33,508 nucleotides of DNA from positions 1 to 33,508 of the forward strand of contig JASJDI010000035.1 in the NCBI GenBank assembly GCA_030065155.1, written 5' to 3'. The position numbers were made by a program, and so were the translations under genes. The notes beneath the pieces are model-generated. The model saw only the letters and a list, made by a program, of their open reading frames with translations. It was not told the DNA's origin and made no database searches. This document shows positions 8,380-17,740 of this stretch, in pieces; within the stretch, counting starts at the first letter, position 1; each line of letters opens with the position of its first letter. Source of the stretch: Xenococcaceae cyanobacterium MO_188.B29. GTDB taxonomy: Bacteria > Cyanobacteriota > Cyanobacteriia > Cyanobacteriales > Xenococcaceae.

Positions 8380-8869
8380 GTTTTCTCTTATTTTTTGGTC
8401 TGAGGTTGCTGCCTAATTAAGCTTTTACGTTAGGATTAATTATAGCTTAAGTAAAGAAAAGTTTGGCAATTTTAATAACTAAATTTATCTCCGATTAATT
8501 AAGAATTTTGAGTACATTATAATGAATATTTTCAGTATTTATCAAAGTAAGCTATAGGTTATATCAATGTTGACTAATACCCTAATAACTTAATTCCATC
8601 CCCCACATTAACAGTATAAAAAGACTTGTGCCAATTAGTTTACAAAAATTAAAGATGTTTTGATTCTCTCAAATAAGCAATTTTTATATTGTTTTAATAT
8701 TAATCGTATAATTAATGGCTAAAGATTTTTTTGTATCTTGAATAACCATAATTTTTCTAGATATTAATTAAAATTTAAAAGCAAAATAGGAAACATTTTT
8801 TTAAAATCAATTGCTTATAATTGAAAGAAAAAATCGAGCAACCCTTCACCCAACTCGGAAAGATATTTT
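8380..8869. promoter_or_regulatory. Divergent promoter region, pflB / acetate-CoA ligase
   Basis: About 490 AT-rich bases with no supportable ORF or tRNA separate the two divergent start codons. The only dyad I can point to is TCAATT-N6-AATTGA at 8807-8824, 45 bases before the ligase start. Its two 6-base arms with a 6-base gap have the geometry of Crp/Fnr-family sites but not the TGTGA or TTGAT sequence. No clear -35/-10 pair stood out. The region must hold both promoters and is the natural place for redox or carbon control. Confidence 0.4.
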
Positions 8870-11686
8870 ATGACTATTTCCCTGAATTTAACCGTCGATC
8901 CAGCCCATGATATTGCCAACTATCGACGGCGACCTCTAGATGTTATTTTCGCTCCCAAAACTGTAGCGGTTATTGGTGCTACAGATCGTGCTGGCAGTGT
9001 AGGTAGAACTTTACTCTGGAATTTAATTAGTAATCCTTTTGGTGGTACGGTATTTCCCGTCAATCCCAAGCGAGATAATGTTCTAGGAGTCAAGGCTTAT
9101 AAAGATATCGCCTCTATTCCCGAAGCGATCGATCTAGCCGTTATTGCCACTCCTGCCCATACAGTACCTAACATAATCCGTCAGTGTGCTTTAGTAGGAG
9201 TAAAAGGAGTAATTATTCTCTCAGCAGGATTTAAGGAAATTGGCCCAGTAGGAATTGAATTAGAACAGCAAATTTTAACCGAAGCAAGTCGTCACCAAAT
9301 GCGAATTGTCGGCCCTAATTGCTTAGGCTTAATGAGTCCCCATCAAGGTTTAAATGCGACTTTTGCTAGTAATATGGCACGTCCTGGTAATGTAGGGTTT
9401 ATTAGCCAGAGTGGAGCATTGTGTACGGCCATTTTAGACTGGAGTTTTCGGGAAAACGTTGGTTTTAGTGCCTTTGTCTCCATTGGTTCTATGCTAGATA
9501 TCAGTTGGGGAGATTTAATTTATCATCTGGGTGATGATCCCACTACTACTAGTATTGCCATATACATGGAATCGATCGGTGATGCTCGTTCTTTTCTCTC
9601 CGCTGCCAGGGAAGTCGCTTTAAGCAAACCAATCATTGTGATCAAAGGGGGACGTACAGGAGAAGCAGCCAAGGCAACAGCTTCTCATACAGGTACTTTA
9701 GCAGGTAGTGATGAAGTTTTAGATGCTGCTTTCCGTCGCTGTGGGGTACTACGAGTAGATACGATCCAAGACCTCTTTAATATGACTGAATTGCTAGCGA
9801 AACAACCCCGCCCTAAAGGTAAAAGTTTAACTATTTTAACCAATGCTGGAGGGCCAGGAGTACTAGCAACGGATGCCTTAATTAAAAAACAAGGAGCATT
9901 AGCTCAATTATCCCCTGAAACTATTACCCAGTTGAATCAAGTCTTACCCTCTCATTGGAGTCATAGCAATCCCATTGATATCTTAGGAGATGCTACCCCA
10001 GAACGCTATACTCAAGCCATGAAAGTAGCAGCAGCCGATCGTAATAGTGATGGTTTGTTGGTCATCCTTACTCCTCAAGCTATGACTGATGCGACAAAAA
10101 TAGCCTCTCAGCTACAAGAAACTGTTAAGGAATTAAAAGGCAAACCTTTACTAGCTAGCTGGATGGGAGGAGAAGATGTCGCCGAAGGAGAAGCTATTCT
10201 CAATCGTGCGGGGATTTATACTATGCCTTATCCTGATACGGCAGCACACCTATTTAGCTTAATGTGGAACTACAGCTATAATCTTCAAGGTTTATATGAG
10301 ACTCCCACATTAGCCGAAAATGGTGATGGTAATATCATCCGTACCCAAGCAGCAGCAATTTTAAATCGAGTTAGAGAGACAGGACGTACTCTACTCACGG
10401 AATACGAATCGAAACAGTTATTAAATACCTATGGCATTCCTACCGTCGCTACTCATATTGCTACCACAGAAGACCAAGCAGTAGAAATAGCGGAAGAAAT
10501 TGGTTATCCTGTCGTCCTTAAACTCCACTCCGAAACTATAACCCACAAAACCGATGTAGGTGGGGTACATCTAAATTTACATGATGCTGATGCTGTCAGG
10601 GATGCTTACCAATTAATCCAACAAGCAGTTGAAGAAAATAACTCGCTCTTACCACCTCACCTTGGTGCGCTTGCGTACTTTGAGGAGAACTCGAAAACGG
10701 ACGCACCCCTCCCTGTCTCCTTGTCTCCTTTCCTTGGTGTTACTGTACAATCAATGGTCAAACTTGATGGCTATGAATTAATTATTGGTAGCAGTATTGA
10801 TGTTCAATTTGGTCCTGTGCTGTTATTTGGGATGGGAGGACAATTAGTAGAAGTATTTAAAGACCGTGCTTTAGCCTTACCACCACTCAATACAACCTTA
10901 GCACGGAGAATGATGGAACAAACTCGCATCTATGAAGCCCTCAAAGGAGTTAGAGGCAGAAAAGCGGTGGATTTAGATGCTCTAGCTAAATTAATGGTAC
11001 GTTTTAGCCAGTTAGTAGTAGAGCAACCTTGGATTAAGGAAATTGATATCAATCCCCTATTAGTATCGAGCGATCGCCTTTTAGCTTTAGATGCCCGCGT
11101 AGTTCTTCATGATAGCGAAACTGAACCAGAAAATTTACCTCGTGTGGCAATTCGTCCTTATCCTACTCAATACATCAAACACTGGACTTTAAAAGATGGT
11201 AAACAAGTAACTATTCGTCCTATTCGTCCCGAAGATGAACCACTAATTGTTAACTATCACCAATATCTTTCCGAAGAAAGCGTCTACTTCCGCTACTTCC
11301 ACATGATTAAGTTACAAACTAGAGTGGCACACGAAAGACTGACGCGCATCTGTTTTATCGATTACGATCGCGAAATGGCTTTAGTGGCAGATTACCTCGA
11401 TCCCAATACAGGAGAAAGAGAAATTTTGGGGGTAAGTCGTTTGAGCAAAATCTACGGCACTAATGAAGCAGAGTTTGGAATGTTAGTTAGCGATCGCCAT
11501 CAAGGTCTAGGATTAGGTACAGAATTACTACATTCTTTGCTTGATATCGGTCGTCAAGAACAATTAAACTGCATCACTGCGGAAATTCTTCCTGAAAATT
11601 ACACCATGCAACATTTGTGTAGAAAACTGGGTTTTAATGTTCAGAGAAATATGGATGTAGTTAGCGTTTATTTCGATCTAGAGTAA
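8870..11686 (+). CDS. ADP-forming acetate-CoA ligase fused to GNAT acetyltransferase
   Basis: A 938-residue protein. A CoA-binding Rossmann domain (about 25-120, [14 protein letters not shown]) is followed by succinyl-CoA-ligase-like domains with the phospho-histidine H273 in [10 protein letters not shown]. An ATP-grasp domain (about 500-720) has H559 in THKTDVGGV, and a GNAT domain lies at about 780-935 ([12 protein letters not shown], acetyl-CoA site). The order matches enterobacterial Pat/PatZ lysine acetyltransferases. The catalytic histidine, reported missing in Salmonella Pat, is present here, so acetate-forming, ATP-yielding ligase activity is plausible as well as protein acetylation. 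About 24 residues (598-621) look like a repeat-borne insertion. It is divergent from pflB, with which it could form a fermentative unit. No gene symbol is assigned because family names differ. Confidence 0.9.
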   Translation: MTISLNLTVDPAHDIANYRRRPLDVIFAPKTVAVIGATDRAGSVGRTLLWNLISNPFGGTVFPVNPKRDNVLGVKAYKDIASIPEAIDLAVIATPAHTVPNIIRQCALVGVKGVIILSAGFKEIGPVGIELEQQILTEASRHQMRIVGPNCLGLMSPHQGLNATFASNMARPGNVGFISQSGALCTAILDWSFRENVGFSAFVSIGSMLDISWGDLIYHLGDDPTTTSIAIYMESIGDARSFLSAAREVALSKPIIVIKGGRTGEAAKATASHTGTLAGSDEVLDAAFRRCGVLRVDTIQDLFNMTELLAKQPRPKGKSLTILTNAGGPGVLATDALIKKQGALAQLSPETITQLNQVLPSHWSHSNPIDILGDATPERYTQAMKVAAADRNSDGLLVILTPQAMTDATKIASQLQETVKELKGKPLLASWMGGEDVAEGEAILNRAGIYTMPYPDTAAHLFSLMWNYSYNLQGLYETPTLAENGDGNIIRTQAAAILNRVRETGRTLLTEYESKQLLNTYGIPTVATHIATTEDQAVEIAEEIGYPVVLKLHSETITHKTDVGGVHLNLHDADAVRDAYQLIQQAVEENNSLLPPHLGALAYFEENSKTDAPLPVSLSPFLGVTVQSMVKLDGYELIIGSSIDVQFGPVLLFGMGGQLVEVFKDRALALPPLNTTLARRMMEQTRIYEALKGVRGRKAVDLDALAKLMVRFSQLVVEQPWIKEIDINPLLVSSDRLLALDARVVLHDSETEPENLPRVAIRPYPTQYIKHWTLKDGKQVTIRPIRPEDEPLIVNYHQYLSEESVYFRYFHMIKLQTRVAHERLTRICFIDYDREMALVADYLDPNTGEREILGVSRLSKIYGTNEAEFGMLVSDRHQGLGLGTELLHSLLDIGRQEQLNCITAEILPENYTMQHLCRKLGFNVQRNMDVVSVYFDLE
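10660..10739. repeat. 8-bp direct repeats bounding a 72-bp in-frame insert
   Basis: CCTTGGTG occurs at 10660-10667 and again at 10732-10739, exactly 72 bases apart (24 codons). The DNA between includes GAGGAGAACTCGAAAACGG and a CTCCCTGTCTCC-type tract unlike the surrounding gene. It encodes a proline/serine-rich stretch between two well-conserved parts of the ATP-grasp domain. The arrangement looks like a small insertion with duplicated target, or slipped duplication. Confidence 0.6.
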
Positions 11687-11703
11687 TTGTTAGTCAACCA
11701 AAA

Positions 11704-11729
11704 TAGGGACGTGACCTGGTACGTCCCTA
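11704..11729. terminator. Palindromic hairpin between convergent genes
   Basis: TAGGGACGT (11704-11712) and ACGTCCCTA (11721-11729) are perfect 9-bp arms around loop GACCTGGT. The element lies 18 bases after the ligase stop and 63 bases from the ATPase stop, so it could end transcription in both directions. No T-run follows. The GTAGGGACGT palindrome also resembles dispersed cyanobacterial repeats, so it may be a mobile repeat serving as terminator. Confidence 0.5.
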
Positions 11730-11791
11730 CAGAATTTAGAATCAACAATTAACACAAATCCCACACATATAATGATGTGGAATTAGTTTAT

Positions 11792-14527
11792 TTAAGGTGG
11801 ATCGATGAGATGTGCCAAAACCGCCATGGGTATCATTGGGATCATGGGTAATAAACAGATAAGCCATTGATTCCAGGTTAGGGGAGCAGTTTCAAATAGT
11901 GTATTCATCACACCCCATTGGCTAAAGATAATTTGCAGAAAAGCAGCCGTAACAATACCCATAATTAGAGTAGGAGCTTTAGTGATGGATGTTGCTCTAC
12001 GTTTTAGATAATTAACTAAACTTATTCCTAATTGGCTGATACCGATAAGATAAATAACCCTAGCTGCCACAAGAGATTGAATTGCCATGGTGCGAGCAAC
12101 TGCAATATCTCCTGTTGTCGATTTAGCCCACTCAAACATCCCGAAAATCAAAATCCAGTTGAACAATGACACGGCTAAAATACGCATTAATAATTTGCGG
12201 GTTAGCAAAGGCTCATTAGGATTACGGGCTGGCTGTTTCATAATCCCCTGAGATTTGGGTTCAAAAGCCAGAGGCACAGTCATAGTGATGGAGTTAATCA
12301 TATTGAGCCAGAGTATTTGTAGAGAGAGAATCGGTAAATCTCTTGCTAGTAAAGCACTAATGAGAACTGTCATGGATTCGCCACCATTGACAGGTAAGAG
12401 AAAGGCGATCGCCTTCCGCAAATTTTGGTAAACTGTACGCCCTTCTTCTACTGCAGCTTCGATGGAGGCAAAGTTATCATCTGTCAGCAGCATATCAGCA
12501 GCTTCTCGGGCTACTTCTGTCCCTCCTTTTCCCATCGCAATACCAATATCTGCTTGCTTGAGGGCAGGAGCATCATTCACTCCATCTCCAGTCATAGCAA
12601 CGATTTCTCCTTTAGATTGGAGTGCTTCTACTAGTTGCAATTTTTGGCTGGGAGCAACTCTAGCAAAGACAGAACCAGCTTCGATCGCCTGAGTGATTTC
12701 GCCATCGCTCATCTGGGCTAATTGTTGTCCCTCAAAAGCTAAGACTTGCCCAGCCTTTTGAATACCCATTCTTTCGGCGATCGCTTGTGCTGTGGCAATA
12801 TGATCGCCAGTGATCATTTTGACTTGAATTCCCGCAGCCTGACAAGCATGGATGGCAGCGATCGCCTCTGGACGAGGAGGATCGATCATGCCCTGTAATC
12901 CCAGAAAAACTAAATCTGTGGCGATGTCTTGATGGTCGATAGAATGCTGATGAGAACTAGGTTCTTTTTTGGCAAAGGCTAATACTCGTAACCCATGCTT
13001 TGCCATTGTTTCTACTGCTTGTTCAATTTCTACAGAGTTGAGGGGAATAATTTCACCATTGCGATCGATCATTTGGGAACAACGACTCATCAGCGACTCC
13101 ACCGATCCCTTGACATAAATCATGGGAAAAACTGTATCGTGCAAGGTTGCCATGTATTGATACTGAGATTCAAAGGGAATCGAATCCAATCGAGGTTTTG
13201 AAGCTACCAGACCAGATTGACTAAGACTAGCTTTGACTGCTGCCGTAATCAATGCGCCTTCTGTGGGGTCTCCAACCACTGACCAGTCTTCTCCTGTTTG
13301 TTTTAGCTGAGAGTCATTACAGAGTACTCCAGCCACCAGACACTCCTCCAAGGCTAAGGGCAATCCATCCTCAAAAGGACTGCCAGGTTTACCATCCCTC
13401 ATTAGACTAATTTCTCCTTTGGGACTATAACCACTGCCACTGATTCCATAGTATTCTCCTGCCACATAAATACTCTGTACAGTCATTTGATTTTCCGTAA
13501 GAGTTCCAGTTTTGTCCGAACAAATGACAGTAGCACCACCCAAAGCTTCTACTGCTGGCAGTTTGCGAATAATGGCATGACGACGTGCCATACGATTAAC
13601 TCCAATAGCTAGGGTAATAGTAACTACGGCTGGTAATCCTTCGGGAATAGCACTAACCGCCAGGGCAACAGTGGCTTCAAACATATAGAGCCAGGATTCA
13701 CCTTGTCCCAACCCAATGACAAAGGTTAGGGTTGCTAGAGTCAAAACTGCGTAGAGTAGAGTATGGCTAAATTTAGCAAACTTGCGAGTTAACGGGGTAC
13801 TAAGATTAACTCTTTGTTCCATGGATTGAGAAATTTGCCCGACTTCAGTAGCATTGGCTGTGGCTACGACAACACCCTTACCCTGTCCAAAAGTAACAAA
13901 ACTACCAGCATAAGCCATGTTGGTTCGCTCTGCCAGTGGGGTATCTGGTGGTAAAGACTGTATCGATTTATTTACTGGTACTGATTCTCCCGTCAGTGCA
14001 GACTCATCCACCTGCAAATTACGAACTTTGAGTAACCTCAGATCTGCGGGTACTTTATCTCCTGATGTCAGTAAAACTATGTCTCCTGGAACTAAGTCCT
14101 GAGATGGAATCCGCAGGTTTTGCCCTTCTCTTAACACAGTTACTTCGGTGGTTACAGCTTTGGTCAGAGAAGCGATCGCTCCTTCTGCCTGAGCTTCTTG
14201 AACATAGCCAATGACGGCATTAATCACCGTAACTCCCCAGATTACAGATGCATTCATCCAGGAACCTAAGATGGCTTTGATAGCCCCTGCCAGTAAGAGA
14301 ATGTAGAGCAGAGGCTGATGAAATTGCAACAGAAATTTTAGCCAAGCTGGTTTTCCTGGTTTAAATTGAAGTTCATTCCAGCCATATTGTTCATAGCGAC
14401 GGGCAACTTCTTCGGCGGATAAGCCATATTCCGAATCACTACTGAAGGTTTCAATAGCCTCTCCCGTAGAAATTTGATGATAAGCAGCAAGTCGATCGTA
14501 AGATTGTGTTTGTAATTGAACTGACAT
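11792..14527 (-). CDS. P-type cation-transporting ATPase (P2/PMR1-like)
   Basis: A 911-residue pump from the ATG at 14527. An N-terminal cation-ATPase domain comes first, then the TGES dephosphorylation loop (about 179-182), PEGLPAV in M4 and the phosphorylation site DKTGT (D338). The hinge MTGDGVNDAPALKQADIG is followed by six C-terminal helices. PEGLPAV is typical of Ca/Mn or Na pumps. M6 reads WLNMINSITMTVPLAFEP, lacking the aspartate that Ca-ATPases use (NLVTDGLPA), so substrate is uncertain. The open frame extends to a TTG at 14539, but that codon lies inside the Shine-Dalgarno GGAGGG (14532-14537), so I favour the second of two adjacent ATGs. It is monocistronic. Confidence 0.9.
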   Translation of the reverse strand: MSVQLQTQSYDRLAAYHQISTGEAIETFSSDSEYGLSAEEVARRYEQYGWNELQFKPGKPAWLKFLLQFHQPLLYILLLAGAIKAILGSWMNASVIWGVTVINAVIGYVQEAQAEGAIASLTKAVTTEVTVLREGQNLRIPSQDLVPGDIVLLTSGDKVPADLRLLKVRNLQVDESALTGESVPVNKSIQSLPPDTPLAERTNMAYAGSFVTFGQGKGVVVATANATEVGQISQSMEQRVNLSTPLTRKFAKFSHTLLYAVLTLATLTFVIGLGQGESWLYMFEATVALAVSAIPEGLPAVVTITLAIGVNRMARRHAIIRKLPAVEALGGATVICSDKTGTLTENQMTVQSIYVAGEYYGISGSGYSPKGEISLMRDGKPGSPFEDGLPLALEECLVAGVLCNDSQLKQTGEDWSVVGDPTEGALITAAVKASLSQSGLVASKPRLDSIPFESQYQYMATLHDTVFPMIYVKGSVESLMSRCSQMIDRNGEIIPLNSVEIEQAVETMAKHGLRVLAFAKKEPSSHQHSIDHQDIATDLVFLGLQGMIDPPRPEAIAAIHACQAAGIQVKMITGDHIATAQAIAERMGIQKAGQVLAFEGQQLAQMSDGEITQAIEAGSVFARVAPSQKLQLVEALQSKGEIVAMTGDGVNDAPALKQADIGIAMGKGGTEVAREAADMLLTDDNFASIEAAVEEGRTVYQNLRKAIAFLLPVNGGESMTVLISALLARDLPILSLQILWLNMINSITMTVPLAFEPKSQGIMKQPARNPNEPLLTRKLLMRILAVSLFNWILIFGMFEWAKSTTGDIAVARTMAIQSLVAARVIYLIGISQLGISLVNYLKRRATSITKAPTLIMGIVTAAFLQIIFSQWGVMNTLFETAPLTWNQWLICLLPMIPMIPMAVLAHLIDPP

Positions 14528-14554
14528 CATACCCTCCAATTAAATAAAAAAATC

Positions 14555-14572
14555 ATCTCGATCGCTCGAGAT
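14555..14572 (-). promoter_or_regulatory. Perfect 7-bp dyad in ATPase 5' leader
   Basis: ATCTCGA and TCGAGAT are separated by TCGC, about 27 bases upstream of the ATPase start. It could be an operator or an mRNA hairpin ahead of the ribosome site. The core CGATCGC is a partial HIP1 octamer, so part of the symmetry may be incidental. The rest of the 315-base gap (14540-14854) holds only a heptamer array and no gene. Confidence 0.35.
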
Positions 14573-14790
14573 AGAATAATCGCCCGATTAATGAGTGGTT
14601 TAATTAATTCTTCTTAGATATGAGTTTGGTGCAATAGTTTGGGAAAATGTAGATAGAGATACAAAATTGTTGAGCTTAAATATCAGTATAGAAGAAAACC
14701 AATCTTTTATCAGATACTATTTATTTATCTAAATAATAAGGGGATCGGAAGCTACTTTAAACCTCGTCTAGTTCGAGAAGTGGAGTTTTG

Positions 14791-14832
14791 AGGTAGGTAT
14801 TAGGTGTTAGGAGTTAGGTGTTAAGTATTAGG
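14791..14832. repeat. Heptanucleotide tandem repeat (NNTTAGG)n
   Basis: Six seven-base units, mostly of the form TGTTAGG, TATTAGG or AGTTAGG, run in register just beyond the 3' end of the M16 peptidase gene. This is an STRR-type array, more diverged than the others in this window. Confidence 0.75.
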
Positions 14833-14854
14833 TAAGCTAATAACGAGATATTTT

Positions 14855-16114
14855 CTAACAATTAGGACCAACCTTAGAAATATAAGGTTTAGTTAAGTAA
14901 GCATTAACTACTTTATGTACCTGCTCAGCAGTTACTTGAGCTACATGTTCTTGAAATAAGCGATCGAATTCGATACCTAGTCCTAAACTTTCATACCAAC
15001 CTAAAATTTGAGCTATTTCGCTATTAGTTTGCTTACCTAAAGCATATTGACCTAATAACTTATTTTTTGCGCCCTGTAACTCTGATTCTGTTAGTTCAAC
15101 TTCAGCTAGTCGTTCTATTTCCGTCTGGAGTCCTACCATGGCAATTTCTGTATTTTCGGGAGCAGTGCCAATGTAGGAGACAAAAGGAGCTATGTCTAGA
15201 CGAGTAGGATAGAAAGCAGAAACATCATAAGCTAATCCACGCTTTTCTCTGAGTTCGACAAAAAGACGACTAGATAATCCATTACCTAAATAGGTACTGA
15301 TCAGTTTTAAAACGGGATAATCTTCGCTATCAACAGAAGTAGCTAAATAACCAAGCATAATAATCGACTGTTGCGTGTCTTGAGTAATACTTTGGTGAGA
15401 AGGATTGAGACTGAGAGAAGATAAATTTCTGGGTGGTAAAGGCTGAGGGGGAATTTGCCAATCACCAAATACTGCTTCGAGCAAACTAATTGCTTCTGTT
15501 GTAGTAATACGTCCAGAAATACTAATGACTAAATTATCGGGACGAAAATAAGTTTGATGGTACTTGTGTAAATCTTGCCGACTCAAATTCGCTACAGTTT
15601 CTTCTGTGCCTAAAATAGAAACGCCATAGAGATGTTTTGGGTACATCATCTGACGAAGTTGATTAAAAGCAACATTAAAAGGCTGTTCTTGCTGAGAACG
15701 AATACTTTGAATAGTTATTTTTTTTTCTAATTCTACTTCTGCTTCTGGAAAAGTAGGCGATCGCATAATTTCCCCCATTAGTTTGAGCATGGCAGGAAAA
15801 TCATGAGTAACGGTTTTTAAGCTAAGTAAAAAATAATCTGTCGAGGCATCTGCACCTAAACTTGCTCCCGTAGATTCAACTTTTTCGGCGACTTCGATCG
15901 CTGATAAGTTTTCTGTTCCTTTAGTAATTACTGCTGCTACTAAATGAGACAATCCTGCTTGAGATTGATTTTCCCAAATTAAACCAGCATTTTTCAGAAA
16001 AAAGCGACCAGATATCAAGTTAGCAGCTTGATTTTCGACAATAATTAAGGTAATTCCGTTCGGTAAAACAATTCGTTCAATACCTTGATTAGATTCTCCC
16101 AAGTTTAAAGACAT
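14855..16114 (-). CDS. M16-family peptidase-like subunit, catalytically inactive
   Basis: A 419-residue protein with the two-domain M16 (pitrilysin / processing-peptidase) fold: N-terminal M16 domain about 15-160 and C-terminal M16_C about 170-350 (the GLAYDVSAFYP region). The zinc motif HxxEH is degenerate: GLSHLVAAV keeps the first histidine but replaces glutamate and second histidine with alanines. It therefore cannot bind zinc normally and probably acts as the partner of the active M16 protein encoded just upstream on the same strand. This resembles the alpha/beta pair of the mitochondrial processing peptidase and the bacterial PqqL-like pairs. The order active then inactive, 124 bases apart, is usual in cyanobacteria as I recall. 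Confidence 0.85.
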   Translation of the reverse strand: MSLNLGESNQGIERIVLPNGITLIIVENQAANLISGRFFLKNAGLIWENQSQAGLSHLVAAVITKGTENLSAIEVAEKVESTGASLGADASTDYFLLSLKTVTHDFPAMLKLMGEIMRSPTFPEAEVELEKKITIQSIRSQQEQPFNVAFNQLRQMMYPKHLYGVSILGTEETVANLSRQDLHKYHQTYFRPDNLVISISGRITTTEAISLLEAVFGDWQIPPQPLPPRNLSSLSLNPSHQSITQDTQQSIIMLGYLATSVDSEDYPVLKLISTYLGNGLSSRLFVELREKRGLAYDVSAFYPTRLDIAPFVSYIGTAPENTEIAMVGLQTEIERLAEVELTESELQGAKNKLLGQYALGKQTNSEIAQILGWYESLGLGIEFDRLFQEHVAQVTAEQVHKVVNAYLTKPYISKVGPNC

Positions 16115-16124
16115 TCTTAATTTT

Positions 16125-16188
16125 AGTAGTTCAGTAGTTCAGTAGTTCAGTAGTTCAGTAGTTCAGTAGTTCAGTAGTTCAGTAGTTA
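16125..16188. repeat. Octanucleotide tandem repeat (AGTAGTTC)n
   Basis: Seven perfect AGTAGTTC copies (16125-16180) and an eighth ending TA fill half of the gap between the two M16 genes, 10 bases upstream of the second start codon. The unit is eight bases, not the usual seven. Two CTGTAACTC copies follow nearby. Length variation could change spacing between the two cistrons. Confidence 0.9.
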
Positions 16189-16238
16189 TTATTCTGTAAC
16201 TCCTGTAACTCCTCAATTCTGAACTTCTCTAACCTAGT

Positions 16239-17513
16239 TTACATTGGTTTGAGTATGGTAATAGCATAACGCTCAGGAGACAAATATTGCCTAGCAATAC
16301 GTTGAATTTGTTCTGCCGAAAGAGAATTAATAATTAAAGGATACATGATCGACTGTTCTACTGTCGCGATCGTATTGTAGTAGCCATAGACTCCTGCTAA
16401 TTGACCAGGGGTTTCTGTGGAGAAAATATAATCATTGTATAGTAAACGGCGAGTACGATTTAATTCTGCATCTGGGATTAGGGTATCTTGAAGTTCGTGC
16501 AAGCGATCGCAGATAATTTTTTCTACTAAGTCTAAATTTGCCGTTTCTAGCCAAGCACTAATGGTAAATAAACTGGAATCTTTCTGTAGGGAAAAATCGC
16601 TATAAATATCTAAAACTAGTTGTTTTTCCTCTCTTAATTCTTGTACTAATCGAGAACATAGACTTCCAGCGAGAATAACTGACAGAATATCTAAGCCGAT
16701 ACCATCTTCGAGACATTCTACGCCTACAGATAACCATGCCATAGTTAAACGAGCTTGTTCGATGCGGGGTAGATATAATTCTTGGCGCGCAATTTCGATG
16801 AGGGGTGGTTCTGCTTCAATGGTATGAGATGGACATTCTGAGCGAATACTAAACTCGGCAAAAGATTCATTAACTAGTGATATAGCTGCTTCTTGTTCTA
16901 TACCTCCAACTAAAACAACGGTCATATTTTCTGGTTGATAATGGGTGCGATGGAAACAACGCATTTGATTAGGAGAGTGCTGCATGAGCAATTCTTCTTC
17001 CCCTAAGATCGATCGCTTGTAGGGATGTATTTTATAAAGATTCTGGCAGAGGGCTTGAAAACCAACCCAGTCAGGATCATCATAACTAGAGCGAATTTCT
17101 TCTAGAACTACACTTCTTTCGCGGATAAACTCATCTTCTGGGATAGTGGCGTGTAAGAGAATATCAGCTAAATAGGGTAAAGTATTGGGTAGTTGGGATG
17201 CTGCTGTAGTTAAGAAAAAATGGGCATAGTCATGGCTAGTAGCAGCATTAGCTATACCTCCACTATTTTCGATCGCCCAGTCAAATTCCCCTGTAGCTAC
17301 TTTAGGGCTACCTTTAAAAACCATGTGTTCTAAAAAATGAGCCATACCTGACCATTCTTCTGGTTCACTGCTAGCCCCAGCTTTAACCCAAATATCTGCT
17401 ACTACTACTGGAGTGGCAGATAAATGTTGATGAATTATGGTTAATCCATTATCTAGTCGAAAGATATTAGCAGGAAATTGTGCTTGCTCTAGAGTCGGTG
17501 ATAGTCTTTGCAT
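16239..17513 (-). CDS. M16-family zinc metallopeptidase, catalytic subunit
   Basis: A 424-residue protein with the inverted zinc motif HFLEH at residues 59-63 (GMAHFLEHMVFKGS) and the third ligand glutamate E139 in VVLEEIRSSYDD, 76 residues on, as expected for M16. A C-terminal M16_C domain follows (ARLTMAWLSVG; SRLVQELREEKQL). It degrades or processes peptides as a two-halved chamber; with only one active half per chain it needs a partner, most likely the inactive homologue encoded downstream. No signal peptide is seen, so it is probably cytosolic. ATG at 17513 was chosen because similarity starts within 20 residues. Confidence 0.9.
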   Translation of the reverse strand: MQRLSPTLEQAQFPANIFRLDNGLTIIHQHLSATPVVVADIWVKAGASSEPEEWSGMAHFLEHMVFKGSPKVATGEFDWAIENSGGIANAATSHDYAHFFLTTAASQLPNTLPYLADILLHATIPEDEFIRERSVVLEEIRSSYDDPDWVGFQALCQNLYKIHPYKRSILGEEELLMQHSPNQMRCFHRTHYQPENMTVVLVGGIEQEAAISLVNESFAEFSIRSECPSHTIEAEPPLIEIARQELYLPRIEQARLTMAWLSVGVECLEDGIGLDILSVILAGSLCSRLVQELREEKQLVLDIYSDFSLQKDSSLFTISAWLETANLDLVEKIICDRLHELQDTLIPDAELNRTRRLLYNDYIFSTETPGQLAGVYGYYNTIATVEQSIMYPLIINSLSAEQIQRIARQYLSPERYAITILKPM

Positions 17514-17660
17514 TCAGTCGCTACTATTTTGGTAGTATGAACCATCGTAGCTCCTCTAAAAATTTTAACTTGGTAATTTTGATACAGAAATAGTAGCACC
17601 ATTTGGTAGTAATTCTTAACTTATTCTTAAATTTGAAGTGTTAGAGAACTGCTATGGTCA

Positions 17661-17735
17661 CTACTGACTCAGATTTTTTTGCGCCCAAAGGGCTGCTTGA
17701 GTACGGTCGCGTACTCCTAGTTGAATAAAAATAAT
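17661..17735 (-). pseudogene. C-terminal remnant of a LuxR/NarL response regulator
   Basis: About 25 codons ending in TGA-free frame to a stop at 17661 read IIFIQLGVRDRTQAALWAQK, the last helix of the NarL/LuxR winged-type HTH found in cyanobacterial response regulators. Nothing upstream in any frame continues the HTH or receiver domain. The fragment abuts, head to head, a fragment of another gene. It has no plausible start of its own, so it is debris of a rearrangement. Confidence 0.6.
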
Positions 17736-17740
17736 GGAAT

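Noticed and set aside
12425-14102. Plus-strand ORFs of 60-76 codons within the ATPase gene
   Set aside because: They are antisense shadows of a well-supported minus-strand gene with no recognisable motif or start signal; the same holds for opposite-strand ORFs in pflB, the exoprotein and the oxidase.
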